Positions 1 through 8,403 are shown, counted from the stretch's first letter. The stretch is 10,885 nucleotides of DNA from Actinomycetes bacterium (GCA_031268615.1 JAIRWZ010000003.1:1-10885); one strand, 5' to 3'. Made by a program: numbers and translations. The notes: generated by a model not told the origin, from the letters alone.

Positions 1-719
1 AGTCCCACCCGCAAATCGGTGCCGGTGGACGCGCTGGTAAAATGCAGTTCTGAAAATTCGGCCGCATTCAGCTTGTCGCGAAACGCATCATTTACCGCAA
101 TATGTTTGTCCCAGGCAACCACCGGGTCGCCTTCCAGACAGCGCGAACACAACAACACGTCACGCCAGAGCGCTGTCAAGGCCTCGTCAGGCGCCAGGTC
201 CGGATAGACCAGACTTGCCCACGGCACGCTCGCCACTGCCGCGATGTTCCAATGCACAATCCCGGACATGCGCGCGTCCATGAAAGGTTTCGTCGCCCGC
301 ATAGACGCCACGCGCGCCGCGCCCACTTTCTCTAAATCCAGACCGACGGGAGGGGGAAATTCAGTCTCTAACGCCAGCCAAGCCACATCCTCGCGCGTGT
401 AGGTATTAAATGAATCGGCCAACCATGCCGACACCTCTTTCAAGGTCTCCAGCGCGGCGTGGCGCAGTCGCGTCTCGCCACAGGGCGTGTCTCCCCAACG
501 CACCGACACGTCTTTTGCCCCTGCCGCGAACGCCGCTTCCACGACCAACCGGGTGAATTCATAGGCCTCAACCGGTGCCTGCACAATCAGCGTCTGGCCC
601 TCGCGCAGCACAACGCCACGCGCAATCAGCAGCTGCGCATAGGCTTTCAGCCGCGTCTGCAAGGTCTCCGGGGTCAGTGGACACTGCTCGGCTTGGGCAG
701 AACTTATTTCACTAGCCAT
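1..719 (-). CDS. M29-family aminopeptidase (AmpS/PepS/aminopeptidase T type), N-terminal part, cut by window edge
   Basis: About 239 N-terminal residues are present; the C-terminus lies beyond the left edge. The family comprises cytoplasmic metal-dependent aminopeptidases that remove N-terminal residues from peptides. Recognisable M29 N-domain stretches are AYAQLLIARGVVLREGQTL, then APVEAYEF, AAGAKDVSVRWGD, EDVAWLALE, the Met-rich MRATKPFMDARMSG, WNIAAVASVPWASLVYPD and, near the edge, LHFTSASTDLRVG. The catalytic metal ligands of the family lie in the missing C-terminal half, so activity cannot be judged. The ATG at 719-717 was chosen because AAAGGAGG lies a few bases upstream and the family N-terminus starts near there. 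It begins 28 bases after the prfB stop on the same strand, so co-transcription is likely. The family assignment is by remembered motif pattern, not by search. Confidence 0.85.
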   Translation of the reverse strand, partial: MASEISSAQAEQCPLTPETLQTRLKAYAQLLIARGVVLREGQTLIVQAPVEAYEFTRLVVEAAFAAGAKDVSVRWGDTPCGETRLRHAALETLKEVSAWLADSFNTYTREDVAWLALETEFPPPVGLDLEKVGAARVASMRATKPFMDARMSGIVHWNIAAVASVPWASLVYPDLAPDEALTALWRDVLLCSRCLEGDPVVAWDKHIAVNDAFRDKLNAAEFSELHFTSASTGTDLRVG

Positions 720-747
720 ATCGGTATTCCTCCTTTTTTGGACGTAC

Positions 748-1863
748 TCACTTCTCTGCTCTTTGCGCGGCGCGCCAGTGGTGATAGCCAATCACAAAGT
801 CGTCAATGTCACCAGCCAGCACGCCGTCTACGTTGCCTTTTTCAATCCCTGAACGCAGGTCTTTGACCATCTGGTAGGGATACAGGACGTAGTTTCGAAT
901 CTGCGAACCCCAGGTGATATCGGTTTTGGGGCCTGCCAGCGCGTCCAATTCCTCCTGGCGGCGCGCCGCTTCGACCTGATATATCCGCGCGCGCAAAATA
1001 GAGAGCGCGGCATCTTTGTTTTTGTGCTGGGATTTTTCATTCTGGCAGGTCACGACGATACCAGTTGGCAGGTGCGTAATGCGCACGGCGCTGTCGGTCG
1101 TGTTGACTGATTGGCCTCCGGGCCCCGACGAGCGATACACGTCAATGCGCAAATCCTCGTCGCGCAGCTCGACTTCAATGTCATCGGGCAGCACCGGCAG
1201 GACGCTGACCCCGGCAAACGTAGTCTGGCGACGCTTTTTGGCATCCGTCGGCGAAATGCGCACCAGCCGGTGTGTCCCCGCCTCGCTGCGCAGCAATCCG
1301 TAGGCATTGTGCCCGTGTACGGTAAAGGTCGCGCGGTCCAGCCCAATGGCCTCGCCGGGCACCGCGTCATTTACGTCAACCTTCCAGCCGCGGCTTTCAC
1401 CGTAGCGCAGGTACATCCTAAACAGCATTTCCGTCCAGTCCTGCGCCTCCAGCCCTCCCTGACCGGGGGTGACGGTGACAATCGCGTCTCCGGCGTCGAA
1501 TTCTCCGTCAAACCAGGCAGCGATTTCCATCTCGTCCAACTGATGAGTGAGCGCGTCCAGACCTGCCACTACTTCCGCGGCCAGCTCTCCATCGTCAGCG
1601 TCGTCTGAAAGCGCCAGCTCATGTGCCGCCTCAAGGTCGCCGAGGTCAGCGCTCATGCGCAAGAAAGCGTCCAGCGCGGCGCGCAGGGCGGAGACCTTTG
1701 CCATCGTTTCGCTGGCCTTTTGCTGGTCATCCCAAAAACCGGGCGCGGCAGCCGCCTGTTCCAGACGCGCCAGCTCTGTCTCTTTGCCGGGAAGGTCAAA
1801 GGACGCGCCCAGAGCGTCTGCCCGCGCTTTCAGCTCGTTTATGTCTGTCTGTCTGTTTTCCAT
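748..1863 (-). CDS. prfB: Peptide chain release factor 2 with a variant codon-reading tripeptide (SPT)
   Basis: RF2 reads UGA/UAA in the ribosomal A site and triggers peptidyl-tRNA hydrolysis. The 371-residue protein has full RF2 length: a helical domain (about 1-110), PGQGGLEAQDW near 133-143, the codon-recognition domain LVRISPTDAKKRRQTTF (about 200-216), and the catalytic GGQ at 249-251 within YRSSGPGGQSVNTTDSAV. YPYQMVKDLR near the C-terminus, and Gln rather than His after RR, resemble actinobacterial RF2. The tripeptide normally Ser-Pro-Phe is Ser-Pro-Thr (204-206, Thr codon ACG). The reading frame is continuous, with no internal UGA or shift site, so the autoregulatory frameshift of E. 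coli prfB is absent. The gene's own stop is TGA. The ATG start has only a weak AGG-containing ribosome site. It lies 118 bases after secA, a common bacterial pairing. Confidence 0.95.
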   Translation of the reverse strand: MENRQTDINELKARADALGASFDLPGKETELARLEQAAAAPGFWDDQQKASETMAKVSALRAALDAFLRMSADLGDLEAAHELALSDDADDGELAAEVVAGLDALTHQLDEMEIAAWFDGEFDAGDAIVTVTPGQGGLEAQDWTEMLFRMYLRYGESRGWKVDVNDAVPGEAIGLDRATFTVHGHNAYGLLRSEAGTHRLVRISPTDAKKRRQTTFAGVSVLPVLPDDIEVELRDEDLRIDVYRSSGPGGQSVNTTDSAVRITHLPTGIVVTCQNEKSQHKNKDAALSILRARIYQVEAARRQEELDALAGPKTDITWGSQIRNYVLYPYQMVKDLRSGIEKGNVDGVLAGDIDDFVIGYHHWRAAQRAEK

Positions 1864-1927
1864 GTACTGCCTGTTTAACGCTCCTGCCTGTATGCCTGTG
1901 TGTGCTATTTCTATTTACCTGCAGCAC

Positions 1928-1953
1928 GGCGGGCATACCATGCCCGCCCTACG
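1928..1953. repeat. Palindromic element in the secA-prfB gap
   Basis: A perfect 9-bp inverted repeat, GGCGGGCAT / ATGCCCGCC (1928-1936 and 1940-1948), has a 3-base loop ACC and is followed by CCCTACG (1947-1953, overlapping the right arm). It lies between the secA stop and the prfB start. Its inner 13 bp (1932-1944) are the reverse complement of the centre of the palindrome inside the permease gene at 8428-8440. CCCTACG is the same as the right terminus of the element at 7467-7560. No T-run follows on either strand, so an intrinsic terminator is unlikely. A REP-like dispersed repeat is the better reading. Confidence 0.65.
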
Positions 1954-1981
1954 GGGTTATTGCCTGGCTATTTATCTTTAC

Positions 1982-4804
1982 TTACTTGCCGTGGCACTTC
2001 TTGTATTTCTTTCCGGACCCACAGGGGCAGGGATCGTTGCGACCAACGTTGGCCCAGGGGTCATCCTTGTCCTTGACGACCGTTTTCACGCGACCGCCAC
2101 CGGCAGCCATAGCTGCCGCTTCGATTTCATCGCCGCCCGGTCCCTGATTAGCCGTAGCTGCCGCGGCAGCAGCTCTCGCCGCCGCGCTGCCAGAACTGCC
2201 CGCACCACCAAGGCCCGGGCTGCCCACAACGCCGCTGGCTCCGCCGAAAACCGTGTTCTCGCTGGGAGCCGAATAACTGGCGTTTTCAAACACGGCGGGT
2301 TGTTCAGGGACAGCTTCGACCACGATATCTAAGTGCATGAGGGTACGCAGAAAATCTTCCTCGATGGCTTGCACTAATCCGGCAAACATGTCATAGGCTT
2401 CGTTTTTGTATTCCACCACGGGGTCTTTCTGTCCCATGGCGCGCAACCCAATCCCTTCCTTCAGATAATCCATCTCTTCCAAATGCTGCATCCAACGCGT
2501 ATCCAGAACGCGCAACATGACCTGCCGTTCCAGCTCACGCATATTGTCAAGACCTAAGGTCGCTTCTTTCCCGTTGTATTCGTTCAGCGCCAACTCGCTC
2601 AACTTCGCAATTAGCGCCTCGGTAGACTCAACCTCAGAAACCGCGTGCCGGGCAACTCCGCGCGCAATGCCAGAAAAATCCTGATACCAACGGGTCAGGC
2701 CTTCAATATCCCAGGTTTGTGGGTCGCTCTTCCCCTCGCCGCAGAACTCGGTTACGTTGACGACCACGGTATTGCGCATGGATGACTCGACGCGCCCGTG
2801 GATATCTTTGCCATCCAATATGGTGCCGCGCTCCGCATAAATCACCTCACGCTGTTTATTCATAACATCGTCGTATTCCAAGACGTATTTACGCGAAGCA
2901 AAGTTCATGGTTTCTACCTGGTATTGAGCATTTTCAACCGCTTTGCTGACCATCTTTGCCTGGATTGGCAAGTCATCGGGAACCTCGGCGCGCGCCATCA
3001 TAGCGCTGACGCGGTCCATGCGCTCACCGCCAAACAAGCGCATTAAATCGTCTTCCAGCGAGAGATAAAACTGCGACAGGCCCGGATCGCCCTGACGTCC
3101 ACTGCGTCCCCGCAGCTGATTGTCGATACGACGCGCCTCATGACGTTCGGTGCCAATGACGGCCAGACCACCCGCGGCCACCACCGCCTCGTGTTCTTCA
3201 GCGCAGAGCGCCTTCGCCTTTTCCAGCGCTACGGCGCGGTCCTCTTCGCTGGCTTCCTCCACCTCGACGTCTGCCTTATTCAAAAACTCATTGACCAGAT
3301 AGTCCGGGTTGCCTCCCAAAAGGATGTCGGTACCACGACCGGCCATGTTAGTCGCGATGGTCACGGCTCCCAAACGACCGGCCTGGGCGATGATTAACGC
3401 TTCGCGGGCGTGATGTTTCGCGTTTAACACCTCATGGCGCACCCCGCGCTTCTTCAAGAGAAACGACAGGTATTCGCTGTGTTCAATCGAGATGGTACCC
3501 AACAGGCAAGGCTGTCCGGCCTCGTGACGTTCCCCAACAAAATCAGCAACCGCCTGGTACTTCGCCTCAACGGTGCGATAGACCAAATCGACGCGGTCAT
3601 CGCGAATGACGGGCTTATTGGGGGGTATCACCATGACCGGCAGCTCATAAATCTCGCGAAATTCCTTGTCTTCGGTCAGAGCCGTACCCGTCATGCCGGC
3701 CAGCTTGTCGTACATACGGAAATAGTTCTGCAAGGTGATGGTTGCCAAGGTCTGGTTTTCTTCGCGTACGGTCACGTGTTCCTTCGCCTCAATTGCCTGG
3801 TGCAAGCCTTCACTGTAGCGCCGTCCCACCATAGGACGACCAGTGAATTCATCAACAATCAGCACTTCGCCGTCAGACACCATATAGTCCACGTCCCGCT
3901 TGAACAAAAACTCTGCTTTCAGCGCCTGCTGCAGGTGATTGACCAGCTGACCGCTGGGGTCATGATAGATGTCGTCAATACCCAACATGCGCTCAATCTT
4001 GCCAATGCCGTGTTCGGTCGGCGCTACCGTGCGCTTGGCTTCATCCAGGTCAAAGTCTTCCCCTTCCACCAGGCGCGGGATGGCCTTAGCGAAATCTTTA
4101 TAGGTACTGGCCGACTTCGTTCCGGCGCCCGAAATAATCAACGGCGTTCTGGCTTCGTCAATCAAAATTGAGTCAACCTCGTCCACTATCGCAAAATGGT
4201 GCCCCCGCTGCACGCGGTTCTCTGCTTCCGTCACCATGTTATCGCGCAGGTAGTCAAAGCCAAATTCGCTGTTCGTCCCATAGGTCACGTCGGCGCTGTA
4301 GGCCGGCTTGCGTTGTTCGGGCCGCATTTGCGCCTGTATCAGGCCCACCTTCAGACCCAGAAAGCGGTAAATCTGCCCCATCCACTGGCTGTCGCGGCTG
4401 GCCAGATAATCGTTTACCGTGACCACATGGACGCCCTCACTCGACAGCGTGTTCAAATACACAGAAGCCGTGGCCACCAGCGTCTTTCCCTCACCAGTTT
4501 TCATCTCGGCAATCTTGCCGTCATGCAGCACCATCGCGCCAATGAGCTGTACGTCGTAGTGACGCTGACCCAGCGTGCGCACGCTGGCCTCACGCACGGC
4601 GGCAAAGGCTTCAACCTGCAGGTCATCCAGACTCTCTCCCGCCGCAAAGCGCTCGCGAAACTTCGCCGTCAGAGCAGGAAAGTCCTCATCGGACAGCGCT
4701 TGCATCTGCCCTTCCAGCTCGGTTACGCGTGCCACCCGTTCTTCATAGATTTTCAACTGCTTGCCTTCACCCAACGACAGCAGAGATGTCAGTAAATTAG
4801 CCAT
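1982..4804 (-). CDS. secA: Preprotein translocase motor ATPase SecA
   Basis: SecA is the peripheral ATPase that drives unfolded secretory proteins through the SecYEG channel. The 940-residue protein shows the full architecture. There is an N-terminal helix (MANLLTSLLSLGEGKQLKIY). Walker A is MKTGEGKT at 101-108, and VDEVDSILIDEAR at 208-219 contains the DEAD-type Walker B. The preprotein-binding and second helicase domains carry GMTGTALTEDKEF, TNMAGRGTDILLGGNP and NQLRGRSGRQGDPG. The helical scaffold follows. The C-terminus has a Gly/Ala-rich linker (about 850-910) ending in the zinc-binding tail CPCGSGKKYKKCH (Cys926, Cys928, Cys937, His938), which in SecA contacts SecB or ribosomes. The start at 4804 is preferred over an in-frame ATG at 4852 because family members begin at this residue; AAAGGAAG lies 13 bases upstream. 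It is the first gene of the minus-strand secA-prfB-aminopeptidase run. Stop TAA. Confidence 0.97.
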   Translation of the reverse strand: MANLLTSLLSLGEGKQLKIYEERVARVTELEGQMQALSDEDFPALTAKFRERFAAGESLDDLQVEAFAAVREASVRTLGQRHYDVQLIGAMVLHDGKIAEMKTGEGKTLVATASVYLNTLSSEGVHVVTVNDYLASRDSQWMGQIYRFLGLKVGLIQAQMRPEQRKPAYSADVTYGTNSEFGFDYLRDNMVTEAENRVQRGHHFAIVDEVDSILIDEARTPLIISGAGTKSASTYKDFAKAIPRLVEGEDFDLDEAKRTVAPTEHGIGKIERMLGIDDIYHDPSGQLVNHLQQALKAEFLFKRDVDYMVSDGEVLIVDEFTGRPMVGRRYSEGLHQAIEAKEHVTVREENQTLATITLQNYFRMYDKLAGMTGTALTEDKEFREIYELPVMVIPPNKPVIRDDRVDLVYRTVEAKYQAVADFVGERHEAGQPCLLGTISIEHSEYLSFLLKKRGVRHEVLNAKHHAREALIIAQAGRLGAVTIATNMAGRGTDILLGGNPDYLVNEFLNKADVEVEEASEEDRAVALEKAKALCAEEHEAVVAAGGLAVIGTERHEARRIDNQLRGRSGRQGDPGLSQFYLSLEDDLMRLFGGERMDRVSAMMARAEVPDDLPIQAKMVSKAVENAQYQVETMNFASRKYVLEYDDVMNKQREVIYAERGTILDGKDIHGRVESSMRNTVVVNVTEFCGEGKSDPQTWDIEGLTRWYQDFSGIARGVARHAVSEVESTEALIAKLSELALNEYNGKEATLGLDNMRELERQVMLRVLDTRWMQHLEEMDYLKEGIGLRAMGQKDPVVEYKNEAYDMFAGLVQAIEEDFLRTLMHLDIVVEAVPEQPAVFENASYSAPSENTVFGGASGVVGSPGLGGAGSSGSAAARAAAAAATANQGPGGDEIEAAAMAAGGGRVKTVVKDKDDPWANVGRNDPCPCGSGKKYKKCHGK

Positions 4805-4842
4805 AAGTAGTAGACCGCTTCCTTTCGTATCCGCGAGGGAGA

Positions 4843-4848
4843 ATTGTA
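4843..4848 (-). promoter_or_regulatory. Candidate -10 box of the secA promoter
   Basis: On the minus strand TACAAT lies about 39 bases before the secA ATG, leaving a leader of roughly 30 bases. The -35 region at the expected distance is weak. The same GCTACAAT string precedes the ABC ATPase gene (7651-7657). The rest of the 189-base secA-regulator gap (4805-4993) shows nothing else I can name. Confidence 0.35.
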
Positions 4849-4993
4849 GCACAGTGGGGTCGAAGCCTCAGGCCAGACCTCGCCTTAACCTCCCGCAAGT
4901 CCCAAACCGAAAGCTCCAACCCCACTACCCACACTGCGACCAGCTTGCGCAGGCTCTCTCTCTTGCCGCCCGACCTCCAAAATCCCGGTCATT

Positions 4994-7333
4994 TTACCCG
5001 TCGCAGATGAGTTCCTTATACAGTCCCCTCAATCGGGCGCTGGGGTCTAGTCCCAGCTCCTCAACCAAATGGAGGCAGCATTTTCGATACGTCAGCAGGG
5101 CCTCCTCGCGACGTCCCACCATCGCATAGGCACGCATTGCCAGTTCATACAAGGTCTCATTTTGCGTCTCGCAGGCCAGGGCACGGTTCACGAAAAACAG
5201 CGCCCCTTCCCCGTCGCCGCGTTTCAGGCAGAGACTCGCCCCTAACGCCATTGCGTCACAAAACTGCGCGTGGCAACGCGCCCGCGGCTCTTCCAACCAG
5301 TCCAGATACAAATCCGCAGGCAACAGTTCGCCACGATACAGACGCGCCACCGCGCGCACATGCCGCAACGCCTCTTCCTCCCGCCCTTCGGCTAGGACCG
5401 TGTCGCAGCTACTCAATTCATCTTCAAACAACTGTACGTCCGGCACGACAAGTTCGCGTCGCATGACGCACCTGCCCGATGAAGCGACAAACGCTTCCCG
5501 TATCCACAACCGCACGTGTTCCAGACTTTCGGGTAATGCCGCGCTCAATACCCGCAACATAGACGACCAGGCCACATAAAAGTTATTGCGTACGGCCATT
5601 GCCGGGCGGCGCGGCCACAGCAGCTCGCACACATAATCCCGCGACAGCTCTTGACCACGGGCGCAGCCCAGCGCCAACAGAATCGTGCGCGCCTTGTTAT
5701 TGCGCCAATACCCCAAATCCAGCAACTGCCCTTCCGCGCGCAGCTGCAACCCGCCAAACAACGCCAACTCAACCGGACTCTCATCGCTATTCCTGAAACG
5801 CAAGGCCCCAACACGCTCAAAACGCCGCCGCAAACGCTGCAATTCCGGCGTCGAAAGGTCGCCGGTTGCAGCCGCAAAGGTTTCCCCAAAGGCGTGATTG
5901 TCCAGCAAATCAGTAAGTTCAGGAGTGAGAGCGTCCACACCTGTCGTCTGCAACAACAAAGAGAACAGAGCCCGGTGGGTGAAACACATGAGCGCCAGAA
6001 GCAGCACGCAATCAGGCGAATGCAACATGTCCGCATGGCGCGTTAGCAAATTGCGCGCCTGCTCTTCTTTGCCCTCACCCAGTTCACATAAAGCGGCAAC
6101 CAGCAATCCGAAACTCATCAGGAACCGGTTGTCAGCTGCCAGCGGGTTTTCCTCAATAAGCGGGTTCCCCTCAATATCTGTGTGAACAACCGTCTCTGAC
6201 ACCACCTCGGTAATCAAACGACGCGCGCGCCGACAATCCCCCCGCTGCAGCAAACAAGAGGCCAACAGACAGCGCGCAGCTATCGTGTGTCCACTGCCCC
6301 CGCAGGCCGCCAACAAATCGTACAGCTCGTCCGCTATCTGCAAGGCTTCCCGCTCTCCTCCGCAGGCCGCCAACAACAGACCTTGACCAAACAGCAGCGA
6401 CGCCTGTTCTGACCGGGCATGGCCGTTCATCACACACCCGGTTGTATCCCGCAACACGCGCAGAGCCTGCGACAGGTCGCCGCGGCAAAAGGCGGATACA
6501 GCGTGCAGCACTGACAGTTCTGCCGTCGCCAAATCAACGGGCCGCGACGCAGGTCCCAGCACTCGCCGTGCCTGTCGCAATTTTCCCTGCATAAAAAAGG
6601 CGGTCGCCAGGCACAGTTTCAATTCCGTCTGACCACGACGCAGCTCTTCATCGCTTCCGGCATCCTGGTCCAACGAGGCTGCCAGCGGCAACAGACACTC
6701 GATAACCTCGCTGCTATCCGCCACCATGCGCAGCCGCAAACGACAGGCCAAAGCCTGGCACCACGCTTCCTGGGCGCGTCCTCGCGCACAGGCCGTCGCC
6801 TGCAAAGCCCAGGATAGCGCATCTTCATCGTTGCCCGCCGCGGCGCAGGCGCGTACCCCCAGGCGATACTGATGACAGGTTGCCAGTTCAGGACGGCGCT
6901 CAATCAAAGCCAGTAACTCGTGGAAACGCGCGACCGCGCGCTGCGGTTCGGACATGGCCAGCAAACATTCGATTTCAAAATCCAGACGATTGCGACGGAG
7001 CAGAGGCTCGCGGGAATACTCGCTTTCTAAATCACGCGCGGCGCTGATGGACTGCCATGCTTCAGAATAACGCCGCAAGGTAAAGGCGGCATTTGCATGA
7101 ACAGGCAAGAGACGCGGCGTCACCAGCAAGGCTTCAGCGCCGACACTGCCGCAGACATCACAGACCCCCTGGGCGATTTTCGGGTCATCCAGCGGCCAGT
7201 ATACGTCGCCGGAAAGCAGCAGTTTACTGATACCCTGCAAATCCTGCCGCTTCGCAAGACTTTTCAGACGCTTCAGCGCCGCCTTGTCGCCCACCTTCCC
7301 CAAAGCAGCAGATACACCCGATTGGACAGCCAT
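4994..7333 (-). CDS. SARP/BTAD-type transcriptional regulator with a long helical N-terminal region
   Basis: The 779-residue protein is probably a DNA-binding transcriptional activator. The C-terminus has an OmpR-like winged helix (about 522-600: VELALFGGLQLRAEGQLLDL, then KARTILLALGCARGQELSRD and LLWPRRPAMAVRNNFY). A bacterial transcriptional activation domain follows (about 630-776: YRGELLPADLYLDWLEEPR, ACETQNETLYELAMRAYAMV, ELGLDPSARLRGLYKEL). In typical SARP proteins this order sits at the N-terminus; here it is C-terminal. Residues 1-510 are a Cys- and Ala-rich helical region of TPR character, probably a sensing or interaction platform. No Walker A or NB-ARC motif is present. LLAACGG occurs twice (about 320 and 340), encoded by a 17-bp direct repeat near 6299 and 6360. 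The start ATG at 7333 lacks a strong ribosome site. It is divergent from the ABC exporter; regulating that operon is possible. Target and signal are unknown. Confidence 0.8.
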   Translation of the reverse strand: MAVQSGVSAALGKVGDKAALKRLKSLAKRQDLQGISKLLLSGDVYWPLDDPKIAQGVCDVCGSVGAEALLVTPRLLPVHANAAFTLRRYSEAWQSISAARDLESEYSREPLLRRNRLDFEIECLLAMSEPQRAVARFHELLALIERRPELATCHQYRLGVRACAAAGNDEDALSWALQATACARGRAQEAWCQALACRLRLRMVADSSEVIECLLPLAASLDQDAGSDEELRRGQTELKLCLATAFFMQGKLRQARRVLGPASRPVDLATAELSVLHAVSAFCRGDLSQALRVLRDTTGCVMNGHARSEQASLLFGQGLLLAACGGEREALQIADELYDLLAACGGSGHTIAARCLLASCLLQRGDCRRARRLITEVVSETVVHTDIEGNPLIEENPLAADNRFLMSFGLLVAALCELGEGKEEQARNLLTRHADMLHSPDCVLLLALMCFTHRALFSLLLQTTGVDALTPELTDLLDNHAFGETFAAATGDLSTPELQRLRRRFERVGALRFRNSDESPVELALFGGLQLRAEGQLLDLGYWRNNKARTILLALGCARGQELSRDYVCELLWPRRPAMAVRNNFYVAWSSMLRVLSAALPESLEHVRLWIREAFVASSGRCVMRRELVVPDVQLFEDELSSCDTVLAEGREEEALRHVRAVARLYRGELLPADLYLDWLEEPRARCHAQFCDAMALGASLCLKRGDGEGALFFVNRALACETQNETLYELAMRAYAMVGRREEALLTYRKCCLHLVEELGLDPSARLRGLYKELICDG

Positions 7334-7466
7334 GCTATGGTCCCAACTGTCCCCCTGTTCGACAGCGAAAATCCATTGTCCTCATGGCCCGGCGCCAAAG
7401 CAATACTTTTGCCACAATTGACAACATTTTTTTGAGCAAGCACGTCCATCCCCGCCCCACACACAC

Positions 7467-7560
7467 CGTAGGGCAAGTTGACTTGTTCAACTTGCCGCTC
7501 AACTGGCAGGGTATTGCCAGTTGGAAGGGCCGGTAAGTTGGCAAGCCAACTTACCCTACG
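7467..7560. repeat. Composite palindromic element: three tandem hairpins inside a terminal inverted repeat
   Basis: Terminal inverted repeats CGTAGGG (7467-7473) and CCCTACG (7554-7560) enclose three perfect hairpins. Hairpin 1 is GGCAAGTTGA / TCAACTTGCC (7472-7481, 7487-7496). Hairpin 2 is CAACTGGCA / TGCCAGTTG (7500-7508, 7515-7523). Hairpin 3 is GGTAAGTTGGC / GCCAACTTACC (7532-7542, 7545-7555) with a 2-base loop. All three stems contain GTTG/CAAC variants, as if copies of one unit diverged while keeping pairing. The right end CCCTACG recurs at 1947-1953. There is no coding potential and no T-run, so this is a REP/MITE-like element rather than a terminator. Confidence 0.75.
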
Positions 7561-7651
7561 AATTTTGGGGTGACCTTATCGTCTGAGTTTTTGATTAAAG
7601 CGCCAAACTTCTTGCAGGTCTGGACGTACTCACTCCTTCATTTGGATGAGC

Positions 7652-7671
7652 TACAATGGACGGCCAGGAGG
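7652..7671 (+). promoter_or_regulatory. Candidate -10 (TACAAT) and strong Shine-Dalgarno sequence of the ABC exporter operon
   Basis: TACAAT (7652-7657) sits 20 bases before the ATG, with AGGAGG (7666-7671) and a 6-base spacer to ATG 7678. The Shine-Dalgarno sequence fixes the start of the ATPase gene. The -10 call is weaker because no good -35 lies 16-18 bases upstream. Transcription would start inside a very short leader. Confidence 0.5.
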
Positions 7672-7677
7672 TTCTTT

Positions 7678-8403
7678 ATGCTGACAATTGCGCACTTGAC
7701 GAAGACGTATGGCGACAAACGGGCGGTTGACGACTTGTCGATTTCCATTGCGCGGGGTGAAATATGCGGCTTTATTGGTCCTAATGGCGCGGGCAAGACC
7801 ACGACCATCAAGGCGGTCTGTGGGATTCTGGATTTTGACCGCGGGGAGATTAGTATCGACGGCAAGTCGCTCGCGCGGGAGCCGATTGCCTGCAAAAAGC
7901 GCCTGGCCTACATTCCCGATAACCCCGATTTATATGATTTTTTGTCGGGCATTGCCTATCTGAATTTTATTGCCGACACGTACGGCGTGGGCACAGCGGA
8001 GCGGAGTGAGCGCGTCCACAGCTACGCTGAACAGTTTGAATTGACCGCTGACCTCGCGCAACCTATCGCCACCTATTCCCATGGGATGAAGCAGAAGCTG
8101 GCGCTCATTTCCGCGTTTCTTCACAGGCCGCAACTGCTGGTCCTCGACGAGCCTTTTGTGGGGTTGGACCCAAAGGCGGCGCGGATGGTCAAAGACCTGA
8201 TGCGTGAACTCTGCGCGGAAGGCGGCGCGGTGTTTTTCTCTACCCATGTGCTGGAAGTCGCCGAAAAGCTCTGCGATACAGTGGCGATTATTCAGGACGG
8301 GCGACTCGTAGCGCAAGGGACTATGGATGAGGTGCGCGGTGATTCCTCGCTTGAAACCGTGTTCTTTGAGTTAGCAGAGCCAGAGCGCGCGGCTGATGAT
8401 TAG
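7678..8403 (+). CDS. ABC transporter ATP-binding protein
   Basis: This is a 241-residue single-domain ABC ATPase that would power the membrane protein encoded next to it. Walker A GPNGAGKT is at 34-41. The Q-loop region reads YIPDNPDLYDFLS, lacking the usual Gln, as in EcsA-like exporters. The signature YSHGMKQK is at 133-140 (variant of LSGGQ). Walker B LLVLDEP is at 153-159, the D-loop GLDP at 162-165 and the switch His at 190 (STHVLE). An upstream in-frame ATG at 7570 is rejected because AGGAGG stands 6 bases before 7678 and the domain begins there with MLTIAHLTKTYGDKRAVDD. The stop TAG overlaps the permease start by 8 bases (ATGATTAG), so the two are translationally coupled. Substrate is unknown; the type is usually an exporter. 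Confidence 0.95.
   Translation: MLTIAHLTKTYGDKRAVDDLSISIARGEICGFIGPNGAGKTTTIKAVCGILDFDRGEISIDGKSLAREPIACKKRLAYIPDNPDLYDFLSGIAYLNFIADTYGVGTAERSERVHSYAEQFELTADLAQPIATYSHGMKQKLALISAFLHRPQLLVLDEPFVGLDPKAARMVKDLMRELCAEGGAVFFSTHVLEVAEKLCDTVAIIQDGRLVAQGTMDEVRGDSSLETVFFELAEPERAADD

Larger units (their letters stand above)
7334..7677. other. Divergent intergenic region between the regulator and the ABC exporter
   Basis: These 344 bases hold no convincing gene. They contain the three-hairpin repeat at 7467-7560, a candidate -10 (TACAAT, 7652-7657) and a strong Shine-Dalgarno sequence for the plus-strand exporter. Bases 7334-7466 are the leader of the minus-strand regulator; I see no convincing -35/-10 pair there. 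TTGACA at about 7417 on the plus strand has no matching -10. Confidence 0.6.

Noticed and set aside
459..866. Plus-strand ORF opposite the aminopeptidase and prfB
   Set aside because: It is a shadow of well-supported minus-strand genes, with no family features and no ribosome site.
1780..1880. Programmed frameshift at the start of prfB
   Set aside because: The frame is open from ATG 1863 through GGQ to the stop with no internal UGA or CUU-UGA-like site; actinobacterial RF2 genes generally lack it.
4805..4852. Upstream in-frame ATG for secA at 4852
   Set aside because: It would add 16 residues not seen in SecA and would overlap the candidate -10; the ATG at 4804 fits the family N-terminus.
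7621..7634. 14-base string TGGACGTACTCACT also present at 739-752
   Set aside because: One 14-base match in an 11-kb window on both strands is not far from chance, and the flanks differ.
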